From Bacteroidales bacterium (lineage in GTDB: Bacteria > Bacteroidota > Bacteroidia > Bacteroidales > Muribaculaceae), in contig CAADVV010000048.1 of the NCBI GenBank assembly GCA_900752535.1, positions 1-17,842 of the forward strand: a stretch of DNA of 17,842 nucleotides. The letters are read 5' to 3'. Position 1 is the first letter of the stretch. The number at the start of each line of letters is the position of its first letter. Below, in pieces: positions 7,573-14,637 of the stretch. A program made the translations under genes and the position numbers. The notes beneath the pieces are model-generated. The model was not told the DNA's origin. It worked only from the letters and a program-made list of their open reading frames with translations, and did not search any database.

Positions 7573-8568
7573 ATGTTTTATGACAAAACAACACCATTAG
7601 AGGCTCCGGTCCTCTTTATGGTTTTTAACCGCCCCGAGAAAACCCAAAGAGTATTTGATGTAATACGCTCGGTCAGGCCTAAAAAACTTTATGTTGCGGT
7701 CGATGCTCCTCGTGAAAATCGACCGGATGATACCGCTAATGTAAAGAAAGTCAAAGAGATTGTCAGCGATGTTAATTGGCTTTGTGATGTAAAATATCTT
7801 TTCCATAAAAAGAATCAGGGCTGCACTAAGGCCGGATTAGCTGCCTGGAAGTGGATTTTTGAGTATGAAGATCGGATGATTTTTGTGGAGGATGACGGAC
7901 TTGGTTCTATTGATACATTTTATTTCGTTCAGGATATGCTTGAACGATATAAGAATGATGCAAGAGTTGCATATGTCGGCACCGTCAACTATGGTCCTAA
8001 GTATGGAGATAAAACATATTTCTTCTCACGGATTTCTGCTGCCACATATTTTATGGGCACATGGAAACGAGTCTTTAACGAATATGAATATGATCTTGAG
8101 TCATATTATGATGTGTGCAGAACGAAGGAATTCAGGAGATCATTTGTTAGTTGGCAGGAACGGAAAGTATACAACCAACTCTTCAAAAGTTATATCGCAA
8201 GTGTGAGAGAGAACAGGCGATATAATACTTATGATGTTCAGATGGAATTCTATTCTTTCAAACATCATGCTTATTCGATCTATCCAAATATAAATCTATG
8301 CTCCAACATCGGACTTGATGGCGGTGCAAATAATCAGTGTGACACAAATTCAGCGTTTTATCAGGAATATGGGAATCGTAAAATAGAACCTGTTACCGAA
8401 ATCATTTATAACGATGATGTCGAATATGACCCTGAGTTCGAAGAGCTTTTCTTTAAAAAGAGAGTACTCTATGGAGGTCCATGGTATAAGCGCTATCTGA
8501 AATCTATGTTTCTTAGATATTTAGGTGGATTTTACTCAAAACACATCAAAAAATACAGGCGTCGGTAA
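7573..8568 (+). CDS. GT-A-fold sugar transferase (GT2/GNT-I-like)
   Basis: A 331-residue cytoplasmic protein. The frame is open from a TTG at 7546 inside wzx, but the ATG at 7573, 7 bases past the wzx stop, is the sensible start. LFMVFNRPEKT (14-24) is the nucleotide-binding entry of this family. LYVAVDAPR (39-47) and KNQGCTKAGL (80-89) follow the GT2-like pattern, and FVEDD (104-108) is the acidic metal-binding (DXD-equivalent) motif. GTWKRVF (162-168) is a motif I recognise from bacterial proteins of this group, often annotated as hypothetical sugar transferases or alpha-1,3-mannosyl-glycoprotein GlcNAc-transferase-like. It would add one sugar to the repeat unit in an inverting reaction if it follows the fold's relatives. 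It is the only GT-A glycosyltransferase in the window. Donor unknown. Confidence 0.78.
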   Translation: MFYDKTTPLEAPVLFMVFNRPEKTQRVFDVIRSVRPKKLYVAVDAPRENRPDDTANVKKVKEIVSDVNWLCDVKYLFHKKNQGCTKAGLAAWKWIFEYEDRMIFVEDDGLGSIDTFYFVQDMLERYKNDARVAYVGTVNYGPKYGDKTYFFSRISAATYFMGTWKRVFNEYEYDLESYYDVCRTKEFRRSFVSWQERKVYNQLFKSYIASVRENRRYNTYDVQMEFYSFKHHAYSIYPNINLCSNIGLDGGANNQCDTNSAFYQEYGNRKIEPVTEIIYNDDVEYDPEFEELFFKKRVLYGGPWYKRYLKSMFLRYLGGFYSKHIKKYRRR

Positions 8569-8588
8569 ACCGATTGCTTTAAGTCTAT

Positions 8589-9896
8589 ATGATTTTGAAC
8601 AAAAGAATTGTGAGAAGCAACACGATTAACATATCCTCGGTGATATCATTCGTGGTTGTAATATTTGTATTTACAACTTGGTGTAGCATTTCATCCTCTC
8701 TTTTGCCTGGCGCTTTCACTGCTATTATCCCAATATTTGTATTATTGGGATTAGTCGCCATGTGTCCTCGGATAATATTCTCTAATAAGACTTTTATTTG
8801 GGGTGTCATCTATGTCGCAATGCTCTTTATTATGACCAGTTTCCATAACATAATATTGGGTTACGGATCCGGAGGGATGGACACATGGCTTATAGAAACA
8901 GCTTTCCTGTTGCCATCGTTAGCCTTAAGTGCTGCACTTTATCAGTATCATGGTAGTCGTTTGCCGAATCTGATATTCTGGACATTCGTCGTAAGTTTTA
9001 CCATTTCATTTGTCTTTATAGGACCGACATTGGTCTTTCATAGGGACATGGCCCGCTTTTTAACCATCGTTCCGGCCGATAATCTAGACCTCGAGGACCG
9101 GGCTTTGAAATCAGGCTTGTGGGCTTATGTTGGTTTTCATGCCATCGCTCTATGTTTTGTCCTATACTGGGGCTTATATAAATATTCATCCGGCAAAATA
9201 AGACTCATTTCTCTCCTTCTCTCACTGGCCATTCTGTTTATTGTTGCCCAGATTGCAATTACGACAACCTTCCTGTATATCATCTTTGTCATAATAGTCC
9301 TGATGTATCTGAAATGGAAAAATAACTTTGTGGTGATACTCGGGTTGGTTTTAATTGGATTGACGATTGTTGTTTTAAATATACAGGGGGTATTGCAATG
9401 GCTTTTGGATGTCTATAAGGGTTCGGATATGGAGCCTAAGATTCGCGATTTTATAGATATTGTGGGGGGCGGGACTCAGCGACACGGAACCATAGAGGGT
9501 AGAGTTGACTATCAGCAGCAGAATATTGACGCATTTTTAGATTCACCGATATTTGGTCAAACCATGGTAAAAGGTACCGGTGGGCATTCAAGTATCTGGA
9601 TGCGTTTTGCGGGCGGTGGACTTCTCTGTGGTATACCTTATTTAATGATGATTATATCTCTATTTATACAATGGTATAAGCTTTTGCCCAAATTCACCCG
9701 TCCATATTATATTCTTACTTGGATAGGAGCAGTATTGTTGCTTTACAATAAAGGATTGTTTGGCCAGGAAGGATTCTCGGTTATAGCCGTAATACTTCCT
9801 GCGACATTACTATTATATAGACAAAAAGCGGTTTCCTATTTTCACAAAGAATGTCAGGATAAGAGTATTTCACAAGTTAAAAAAAGGAACCGATGA
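8589..9896 (+). CDS. wzy: Wzy-type O-antigen/capsule repeat-unit polymerase
   Basis: A 435-residue membrane protein with roughly 10-12 hydrophobic helices and one larger polar loop at about residues 275-335. That loop holds GTIEGRVD (300-307), with an arginine, and GTGGHSSIWMRFAGGGLLCG (329-348). This is the form seen in O-antigen polymerase/ligase (Wzy_C-like) proteins, where a conserved periplasmic His-Ser/Asn element is followed by a small-residue-rich helix. Low sequence conservation is normal for Wzy, so the call rests on topology, the loop motif and being in a cluster with Wzx. It would join flipped repeat units in the periplasm. A WaaL-like ligase would have the same topology; polymerase is favoured by cluster context. 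It begins 20 bases after the previous gene and overlaps the next by ATGA at 9893-9896. Confidence 0.78.
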   Translation: MILNKRIVRSNTINISSVISFVVVIFVFTTWCSISSSLLPGAFTAIIPIFVLLGLVAMCPRIIFSNKTFIWGVIYVAMLFIMTSFHNIILGYGSGGMDTWLIETAFLLPSLALSAALYQYHGSRLPNLIFWTFVVSFTISFVFIGPTLVFHRDMARFLTIVPADNLDLEDRALKSGLWAYVGFHAIALCFVLYWGLYKYSSGKIRLISLLLSLAILFIVAQIAITTTFLYIIFVIIVLMYLKWKNNFVVILGLVLIGLTIVVLNIQGVLQWLLDVYKGSDMEPKIRDFIDIVGGGTQRHGTIEGRVDYQQQNIDAFLDSPIFGQTMVKGTGGHSSIWMRFAGGGLLCGIPYLMMIISLFIQWYKLLPKFTRPYYILTWIGAVLLLYNKGLFGQEGFSVIAVILPATLLLYRQKAVSYFHKECQDKSISQVKKRNR

Positions 9897-11161
9897 AGAA
9901 TATATTAGTTAGCTCGATTCCGTCATGGAGCCAACAAACGGGAGCGAATACATTCTCGTCAATGCTTGAGGGTATTGACGATGTCAATATATCAAACATT
10001 TATTTTAGGGCGGATATTCCTGATTCGAATGTATCGAAAAAATATTTTCATATTATTGAGAATAGAGTTATAAAAAGTATTTTTAACCGGAAAATCAAGA
10101 CGGGAGAGGAAGTCGAGGCATCAGCGCAGGTGAATATCTCTGATGAAAATCGGCTTGAACAGAAAAGATATTCATATTTTTCGCGAAACCGTAATTGCTT
10201 TTTCCTTTGGGGACGTGAGCTATTATGGAAATTGGGTCGTTGGAAGTCCTCAGAACTAGACAAGTTTCTTGATGAAATAAATCCGGATATATTCATGTTA
10301 TCGGTCGAGAGTTATCCCTATTTCAACCGTGTAAATGAGTATATAATTAAACGATGCAGACCCAAGAAAATAATTATCTATTGGTGGGACGATAACTTTA
10401 CATATAAGCAAAGTAATCATCTCAGTTACTATATATCGAGATTCTTTATCCGCAGAGCTGCAAAGAGGATAATGAAGCACGCGTCGAATGTACTGGCGAT
10501 CTCACCGAAAATGAAACAGGAATGTGATTCTCATTTTGGAGTCAGCTCAATTGTTATTGCAAAACCGGTCAGATCTTCTCAAAAAATAGAGTATAGACGA
10601 GAAGAATCCAAACCAATCAGATTTTTATATACCGGTTCAATGGTGATAGGACGACAAAAGACCTTGATTTCATTGGCAAGAATGCTCCAAAGATTAAACG
10701 CTAACGGTCAAAAGGCGATTTTGGAAATTTACTCTAAAACGACTCTAAATAAAAAGGATGCAGATGCTCTTAATATACCCGGAACATGTGAAATTAAAGG
10801 ACAGATTTCACAGTCGCGGGTATTTGAAGAGCAAATTAACTCTGATGTCCTGGTGTTCGTTGAATCATTTGATGATAAGGTTGCCCGTCTCTCGTTTTCA
10901 ACAAAAATTACAGACTATCTGAGTTCCGGGCGTTGTATTCTTGCAATCGGGCCTCAGGATATTTCATCTATGGAATATCTTAATACCGAGGATGCCGCTA
11001 TAACTTGCTTTAATGAAAACCAGTTAAATGAATATGTTACACGGCTTGTTACAACGCCGGAACTGATTGGTGAATATGCCGAAAAAGCATGGCTTTGCGG
11101 ACAAAGGAATCATAATAAGGAACATAACAAATCAATACTACGAAACATTCTGTTTCAATGA
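9893..11161 (+). CDS. GT-B-fold glycosyltransferase (divergent)
   Basis: A 422-residue protein. The N-terminal half is poorly conserved, with basic and aromatic-rich segments (residues 88-116), PDIFMLSVES (131-140) and YWWDD (163-167), and then LAISPKMKQE (201-210), the usual lead into the GT-B linker. The C-terminal half shows RFLYTGSM (243-250), AILEIYSK (275-282), and VESFDDKVARLSFSTKITDY (323-342), continuing LSSGRC (343-348). The SFSTK...YLSSG element is typical of the nucleotide-sugar-binding domain in a GT4-like subgroup that lacks the classical EGFG motif. It is therefore a glycosyltransferase by fold, probably adding one residue to the lipid-linked repeat, with unknown donor. It is AT-rich and sits between wzy and a PglA-like gene, overlapping both by ATGA. 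Confidence 0.72.
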   Translation: MKNILVSSIPSWSQQTGANTFSSMLEGIDDVNISNIYFRADIPDSNVSKKYFHIIENRVIKSIFNRKIKTGEEVEASAQVNISDENRLEQKRYSYFSRNRNCFFLWGRELLWKLGRWKSSELDKFLDEINPDIFMLSVESYPYFNRVNEYIIKRCRPKKIIIYWWDDNFTYKQSNHLSYYISRFFIRRAAKRIMKHASNVLAISPKMKQECDSHFGVSSIVIAKPVRSSQKIEYRREESKPIRFLYTGSMVIGRQKTLISLARMLQRLNANGQKAILEIYSKTTLNKKDADALNIPGTCEIKGQISQSRVFEEQINSDVLVFVESFDDKVARLSFSTKITDYLSSGRCILAIGPQDISSMEYLNTEDAAITCFNENQLNEYVTRLVTTPELIGEYAEKAWLCGQRNHNKEHNKSILRNILFQ

Positions 11162-12300
11162 AAAAGAAAATTTGTTTCATCGCATCTTCCCCAAGCGGAA
11201 TAAAGTCTTTTCAAAAGACAAATATTAGTCGTCTGGCTGAAAAATTTGACGTTTATGCAATTGCCAACTTCAAAGATAGAGAAGAACTTGGCGACATACA
11301 AATAAAGGAAGCATTTCCGGTTAATATAGAACGTAGACCATCTATCATTCAGAATGTAAAAGCGTTAGTAAGTCTATATCAGGTTTTTAAAAAGCAAAAA
11401 TTTGATTGTTTCGTCTCCATGTCATGTAATGCCAGCCTATTGGCAGCTATAGCGGGGAAATTGGCTGGAATCCCATTTAGAATTAGAATTTTTACGGGCC
11501 AGGTTTGGGCTAATATGACCGGGGTTAAACGTGCCGTTTTTAAGATGCTCGATAGGCTGACTATAACGTTAAATACTAATACAATGGTTGACGGTAAAGC
11601 TCAGTTTAACTTTCTGGCAGAAAACCGAATTATAGAACCGGATAAGACGGAATGTCTTCCAAACATTGTCGGTATCGATACTGAACTGTTTAAACCCGTT
11701 GCGAAAGTCCGAGCTATTGAAAGAGCAAGGTTATCCATTTCAGACAACAAGTTTGTATTTGCGTTTCTTGGACGTGTTAATAAAGACAAAGGGATTTTTG
11801 AACTTCTTGCTGCCGCAAACAGATTATTTAAAGAAGGTGCAAATGCCTGCCTAGTTATAATAGGCCCTATGGAGGACGGTTTAACAGATGAAATAGTGGC
11901 TGGATTTAATGATCTTAAATTGGGCGATAATGTATTCTTTTATGGTAAAACTCAGCAACCATATAATGCATTGCAAGTCGCTGATGCTTTTTGTTTACCA
12001 TCTTATCGTGAAGGGTTTGGCCTTAGCGTGCTTGAAGCCTCAGCTACGGAATTGCCTGTTATTTGTAGTGATGCATATGGAATGCAGTCAGCTTACGAAG
12101 AAAATGTTACAGGCTTGAAATGTAAAAAGAAGGATGTTGATTCTTTATATGAGTGCATGAAATTACTTTATGAAACTCCTGAACTCTCTCATTCTCTTGG
12201 GAAAGGTGGTCGTGACCGAGTAAAAAGGACGTTTAATAAGGATATTGTTTCAAAATGCTGGTATAATTATCTTAGTAAAGTAGTTGGGGTAGAATCGTGA
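11158..12300 (+). CDS. Glycosyltransferase family 4, PglA-like
   Basis: A 380-residue GT-B enzyme. IFTGQVWAN (111-119) is the distinctive mid-protein motif of the PglA-like subgroup, whose characterised member adds an alpha-1,3-linked GalNAc to undecaprenyl-PP-diNAc-bacillosamine. The donor domain has FLGRVNKDKG (203-212), IIGPMEDG (234-241), and the EX7E motif EGFGLSVLE (285-293) followed by ELPVICSDAYG (298-308). By analogy it probably adds the second sugar, a HexNAc, to the sugar placed by the PglC-like initiating transferase at 13971. The acceptor assignment is an inference from the family. It starts at an ATGA overlap (11158-11161), and 27 bases separate it from the next gene. Confidence 0.85.
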   Translation: MKKKICFIASSPSGIKSFQKTNISRLAEKFDVYAIANFKDREELGDIQIKEAFPVNIERRPSIIQNVKALVSLYQVFKKQKFDCFVSMSCNASLLAAIAGKLAGIPFRIRIFTGQVWANMTGVKRAVFKMLDRLTITLNTNTMVDGKAQFNFLAENRIIEPDKTECLPNIVGIDTELFKPVAKVRAIERARLSISDNKFVFAFLGRVNKDKGIFELLAAANRLFKEGANACLVIIGPMEDGLTDEIVAGFNDLKLGDNVFFYGKTQQPYNALQVADAFCLPSYREGFGLSVLEASATELPVICSDAYGMQSAYEENVTGLKCKKKDVDSLYECMKLLYETPELSHSLGKGGRDRVKRTFNKDIVSKCWYNYLSKVVGVES

Positions 12301-12327
12301 AATTTTGACATGATAAGACTCTAAATA

Positions 12328-12912
12328 ATGAAAAAGAATAAATTAAGTTTAACCTATCGGTTCCTACGCAAAATCGGATTAAATTATTCTGAAAAAGAAT
12401 ATGGACAAATATCCGTATTAGATGTTTTTAAACGTGTTTGTAAAACATATCGTGATGGGTTCCTTTTAAAATTCGTCATGAATTCATGGTTACTATCTCC
12501 ACTTACGCCTCGCAAGTTACGTCCGGCCATATTGAGAACCATAGGTTGTAAAGTCGGCAAAAATGTTTTTGTTGGTGATAGGGTTTGGATTGACTCTGGT
12601 CATGCGGATATGATAACAATTGATGATCATGCCCATGTTGCCAGCGGTTCTCGTCTGTTATGTCATCAGCGCGATCTTTCTGATTATAAGGTAGGTGATG
12701 ATTATGCCAGACTAGGGTATAAATTGAAACCGATACATCTTTGTAAAGGTTGTCTGATTGGGATGGAGACTTTCGTAATGCCGGGAGTTACTGTTGGTGA
12801 AGGCGCAATTGTCGGTGCGGGATCATTGGTAACGAAAGATATCCCGGCATGGACTATAGCGACAGGCCGTCCGGCCAAAGTTGTCAAAGAAATCCCTGAG
12901 AGAAAAGCATGA
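12328..12912 (+). CDS. Left-handed beta-helix (hexapeptide-repeat) O-acyltransferase
   Basis: A 194-residue protein. Residues 1-60 are a basic and partly hydrophobic lead (FLLKFVMNSWLLSPL, 45-59) that may contact the membrane. From about residue 70, hexapeptide repeats of the [LIV]GxxxX type form a left-handed beta-helix: VGKNVFVG (76-83), IGMETFVMPGVTVGEGAIVG (144-163), AGSLVTKDIP (164-173), and the closing GRPAKVVKEIP (180-190). His113 in LLCHQRD is the likely catalytic base. This is the WcaF/NodL/maltose O-acetyltransferase-like arrangement: a trimeric, cytoplasmic, acetyl-CoA-dependent enzyme. The likely substrate is a hydroxyl on a repeat-unit sugar. It overlaps the second deacetylase by ATGA at 12909-12912. 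It is one of four acyl-transfer genes in the window, each of a different fold. Confidence 0.85.
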   Translation: MKKNKLSLTYRFLRKIGLNYSEKEYGQISVLDVFKRVCKTYRDGFLLKFVMNSWLLSPLTPRKLRPAILRTIGCKVGKNVFVGDRVWIDSGHADMITIDDHAHVASGSRLLCHQRDLSDYKVGDDYARLGYKLKPIHLCKGCLIGMETFVMPGVTVGEGAIVGAGSLVTKDIPAWTIATGRPAKVVKEIPERKA

Positions 12913-13787
12913 ATATTCTATCTCTAGATATTGAGGAATGGTCAGTAGAGAAAGACCATTTTGGGGATCGTAAAACAAAGTACGTAGAGTTTGACAGGAT
13001 TTTGGATATTATTCTAGAAACTCTTGATAATAGCGGTGTTAAAGCGACATTTTTCTGTCTCGGTAAGATAGCAATAGATTTCCCGCACGTAATAAAAAAA
13101 ATCGAGCAAAATGGTCATGAAATTGGTAGCCATTCTCATGCCCATAAATGGATTAACAAAATGTCTCCGGAAGAGTTCCGAGAAGACACACATGTAGCTC
13201 TGTGTTCTCTTGAAGATTTAATAGGGAAAAAAGTAAGAAGTTTTCGTGCTCCGGCATTCTCTATTGGCGAATCAAATAAATGGGCAATCGAAATTCTTGC
13301 AGAAGCTGGGATTGAAAATGACGCATCTATTTTCCCTGGAGCAAGAGATTTCGGTGGATTTCCTAATTTTAATATGCAGAAACCATGCGTCATAACCCAC
13401 AATGGTGCCCGTCTCAACGAATTTCCCATCCCACTTTATTTACTGCCTTTGGTCGGGAAAAAGATTGCGTATTCTGGAGGCGGTTATTTTAGACTGTTAC
13501 CTTTGTCATTCATAAAAAGCAGAATGGCAAACTCGGACTACAACATGTGTTATTTTCATATTGCCGACTTACTGACCGAAAAAAGTCCGTTCATGAGTCG
13601 CGCGGAATTCGAGACATATTTTAAAGAAGCAGGCCCGCTTTATCGCCGCCTTCTCCGTTACATCAAATCAAATATAGGTCATAAAACTGCATTGCCTAAT
13701 ATGCAGGAACTCTTAAAAACGTTCTCTTTCACATCAATTGAAGATTTTTTAGATAAAAATAAAATGGATAACATGGTAGAATTGTAG
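12909..13787 (+). CDS. Polysaccharide deacetylase, CE4 family (exopolysaccharide PDA type)
   Basis: A 292-residue protein. It starts directly with the catalytic strand: SLDIEEW (5-11) is the D-[VI]-E-[ED]-W form of the NodB motif found in the exopolysaccharide-associated deacetylase subgroup. KATFFCLG (45-52) follows. HEIGSHSHAH (70-79) supplies the metal-binding histidines, and SFRAPAFS (111-118) has the conserved arginine. CYFHIADL near residues 214-221 corresponds to that subgroup's C-terminal FH motif. There is no signal peptide, suggesting action on a cytoplasmic lipid-linked or nucleotide-linked substrate. It is unlike the CE4 gene at 4667 in both subgroup and motif details, so the two are not recent duplicates. 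It is the last gene of the AT-rich core and is followed by the only long intergenic gap. A run of eight A occurs at 13094-13101 but is unremarkable in this composition. Confidence 0.84.
   Translation: MNILSLDIEEWSVEKDHFGDRKTKYVEFDRILDIILETLDNSGVKATFFCLGKIAIDFPHVIKKIEQNGHEIGSHSHAHKWINKMSPEEFREDTHVALCSLEDLIGKKVRSFRAPAFSIGESNKWAIEILAEAGIENDASIFPGARDFGGFPNFNMQKPCVITHNGARLNEFPIPLYLLPLVGKKIAYSGGGYFRLLPLSFIKSRMANSDYNMCYFHIADLLTEKSPFMSRAEFETYFKEAGPLYRRLLRYIKSNIGHKTALPNMQELLKTFSFTSIEDFLDKNKMDNMVEL
13777..13787 (+). repeat. 11-base direct repeat, copy 1 (TAGAATTGTAG)
   Basis: TAGAATTGTAG spans the last codons and stop of the deacetylase gene. An identical copy lies at 13874-13884, 97 bases further on. 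It may be a recombination scar at a module boundary or coincidence in AT-rich DNA. Confidence 0.4.
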
Positions 13788-13970
13788 ACTGTGAGGCCCA
13801 ATGTTCACCGGCAATTTCATCTATACAGCATATAAATATCTTGATTCGCACACCTATGTAACAATATTTCAGTTAGAATTGTAGCCGTTCTCTTGTCTCG
13901 GTGCTTGTTCAAGGGTACCCTAAGATACGAATGAATAACATTTTCAAACATTCCTTTGGAATTATTTTGC
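13788..13970. other. 183-base intergenic gap between the AT-rich core and the downstream module
   Basis: This is the only sizeable non-coding stretch in the window; all other genes overlap or are separated by under 30 bases. I looked for a Bacteroidales promoter (TTTG, about 20 bases, TAnnTTTG). I found only one-mismatch -7-like strings near 13951-13958 and 13962-13969 without a suitable -33 partner, so I call none. There is a perfect 10-base palindrome AGGGTACCCT at 13912-13921 but no stem-loop followed by a T run. A 27-codon open frame (13801-13884, starting MFTGNFIYTAYKYLD) ends in the same 11-base string as the preceding gene. It could be a remnant of a displaced gene or meaningless. Confidence 0.6.
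13874..13884 (+). repeat. 11-base direct repeat, copy 2 (TAGAATTGTAG)
   Basis: Identical to 13777-13787. In this copy the repeat also ends at a TAG that closes a short open frame (13801-13884) reading Leu-Glu-Leu-stop, compared with Val-Glu-Leu-stop in the deacetylase. The two copies are in different reading frames relative to each other (97-base offset). Confidence 0.4.
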
Positions 13971-14636
13971 ATGGAACTTTATAAGACTTATATTAAGCGG
14001 GCGATTGACATCATGGCTTCAGGTGGAGCGCTACTGGTGCTTTGTGTCCCATTGGCCGCAGTGACTGTGTGGCTGCACTTCGCTAATAAGGGAGCCGGCG
14101 CATTCTTCCTTCAGGAACGACCCGGGAAGAACGGGAAAATATTCAAGGTTGTGAAATTTAAAACCATGACCGATGAACGCGATGCAAATGGCGATTTGCT
14201 CCCTAATGAGATACGTCTCACTAAAGTAGGACGTTTTGTGCGTGCGGCTTCAATTGATGAACTTCCTCAGTTTATCAATGTCTTCAAAGGTGATATGTCA
14301 CTTATTGGCCCCAGGCCTCTTTTAACATGGTTTCTTCCTTTATATGATAAAGAACAGGCCAGAAGGCATGAGGTGAGACCGGGTATAACCGGATGGGCTC
14401 AGGTTAACGGTAGAAATAATTCTACCTATAGTCAGAAATTCAAAGATGACGTTTGGTATGTTGACCATCTTTCCTTTGTCACGGACTGTAAAATCGTCTG
14501 GAAAACAATAAAGAATGTATTAGGAGCAAAGGATATAGGAAATGGTCTTCAAAACGAGGTAGATGATCTTGGTTGGTGGGAAAAAAGAAAAGAAGCACAA
14601 GAATTATTTGAAAAGTATTACAGAAACCGTAAATGA
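13971..14636 (+). CDS. Initiating phosphoglycosyl transferase, small PglC/WcfS type
   Basis: A 221-residue monotopic membrane enzyme. An upstream in-frame TTG (13956) is ignored in favour of ATG 13971, which gives the family's usual start, YKTYIKRAIDI, leading into the re-entrant hydrophobic helix (residues 11-36). Motifs in order: FLQERPGKNGK (46-56), VKFKTMTDERD (61-71), RLTKVGRFVR (82-91), the Asp-Glu catalytic dyad in SIDELPQ (94-100, Asp96-Glu97), GDMSLIGPRP (107-116) and RPGITGWAQVNGRN (136-149). It transfers a sugar phosphate from a UDP-sugar to undecaprenyl phosphate, the first committed step of repeat-unit assembly. The compact form without extra N-terminal helices matches PglC/WcfS enzymes, whose known substrates are 4-amino or 4-acetamido deoxy sugars. 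The DegT aminotransferase starting at 17730 would fit such a substrate. It follows the long gap, so it may head a separate, more conserved module. Confidence 0.9.
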   Translation: MELYKTYIKRAIDIMASGGALLVLCVPLAAVTVWLHFANKGAGAFFLQERPGKNGKIFKVVKFKTMTDERDANGDLLPNEIRLTKVGRFVRAASIDELPQFINVFKGDMSLIGPRPLLTWFLPLYDKEQARRHEVRPGITGWAQVNGRNNSTYSQKFKDDVWYVDHLSFVTDCKIVWKTIKNVLGAKDIGNGLQNEVDDLGWWEKRKEAQELFEKYYRNRK

Positions 14637-14637
14637 T

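Noticed and set aside
9464..9469. G6 run, followed by C and GGG, in wzy
   Set aside because: It is too short for efficient slippage and is interrupted; it simply encodes Gly-Gly-Gly in the polar loop.
13094..13101. Run of eight A in the second deacetylase (also A7 at 4904-4910)
   Set aside because: A runs of this length are expected in AT-rich genes, and no special arrangement of stops was noted, unlike the G9 tract.
13912..13921. Perfect palindrome AGGGTACCCT as an operator or terminator
   Set aside because: It has no loop, no T run and no second copy; a single 10-base palindrome is weak evidence.
13951..13969. Bacteroidales -7 promoter element before the phosphoglycosyl transferase
   Set aside because: TTCCTTTG and TTATTTTG each differ from TAnnTTTG at one position and lie almost at the start codon, without a TTTG -33 box at proper spacing.
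13956..13970. TTG start for the phosphoglycosyl transferase
   Set aside because: The five added residues are not family-like. ATG 13971 gives the usual YKTYIKRAIDI beginning.
14563..14637. Upstream extension of the SDR gene into the phosphoglycosyl transferase gene
   Set aside because: It adds 25 basic residues before the Rossmann motif, with a better ATG at 14638 immediately after the preceding stop.
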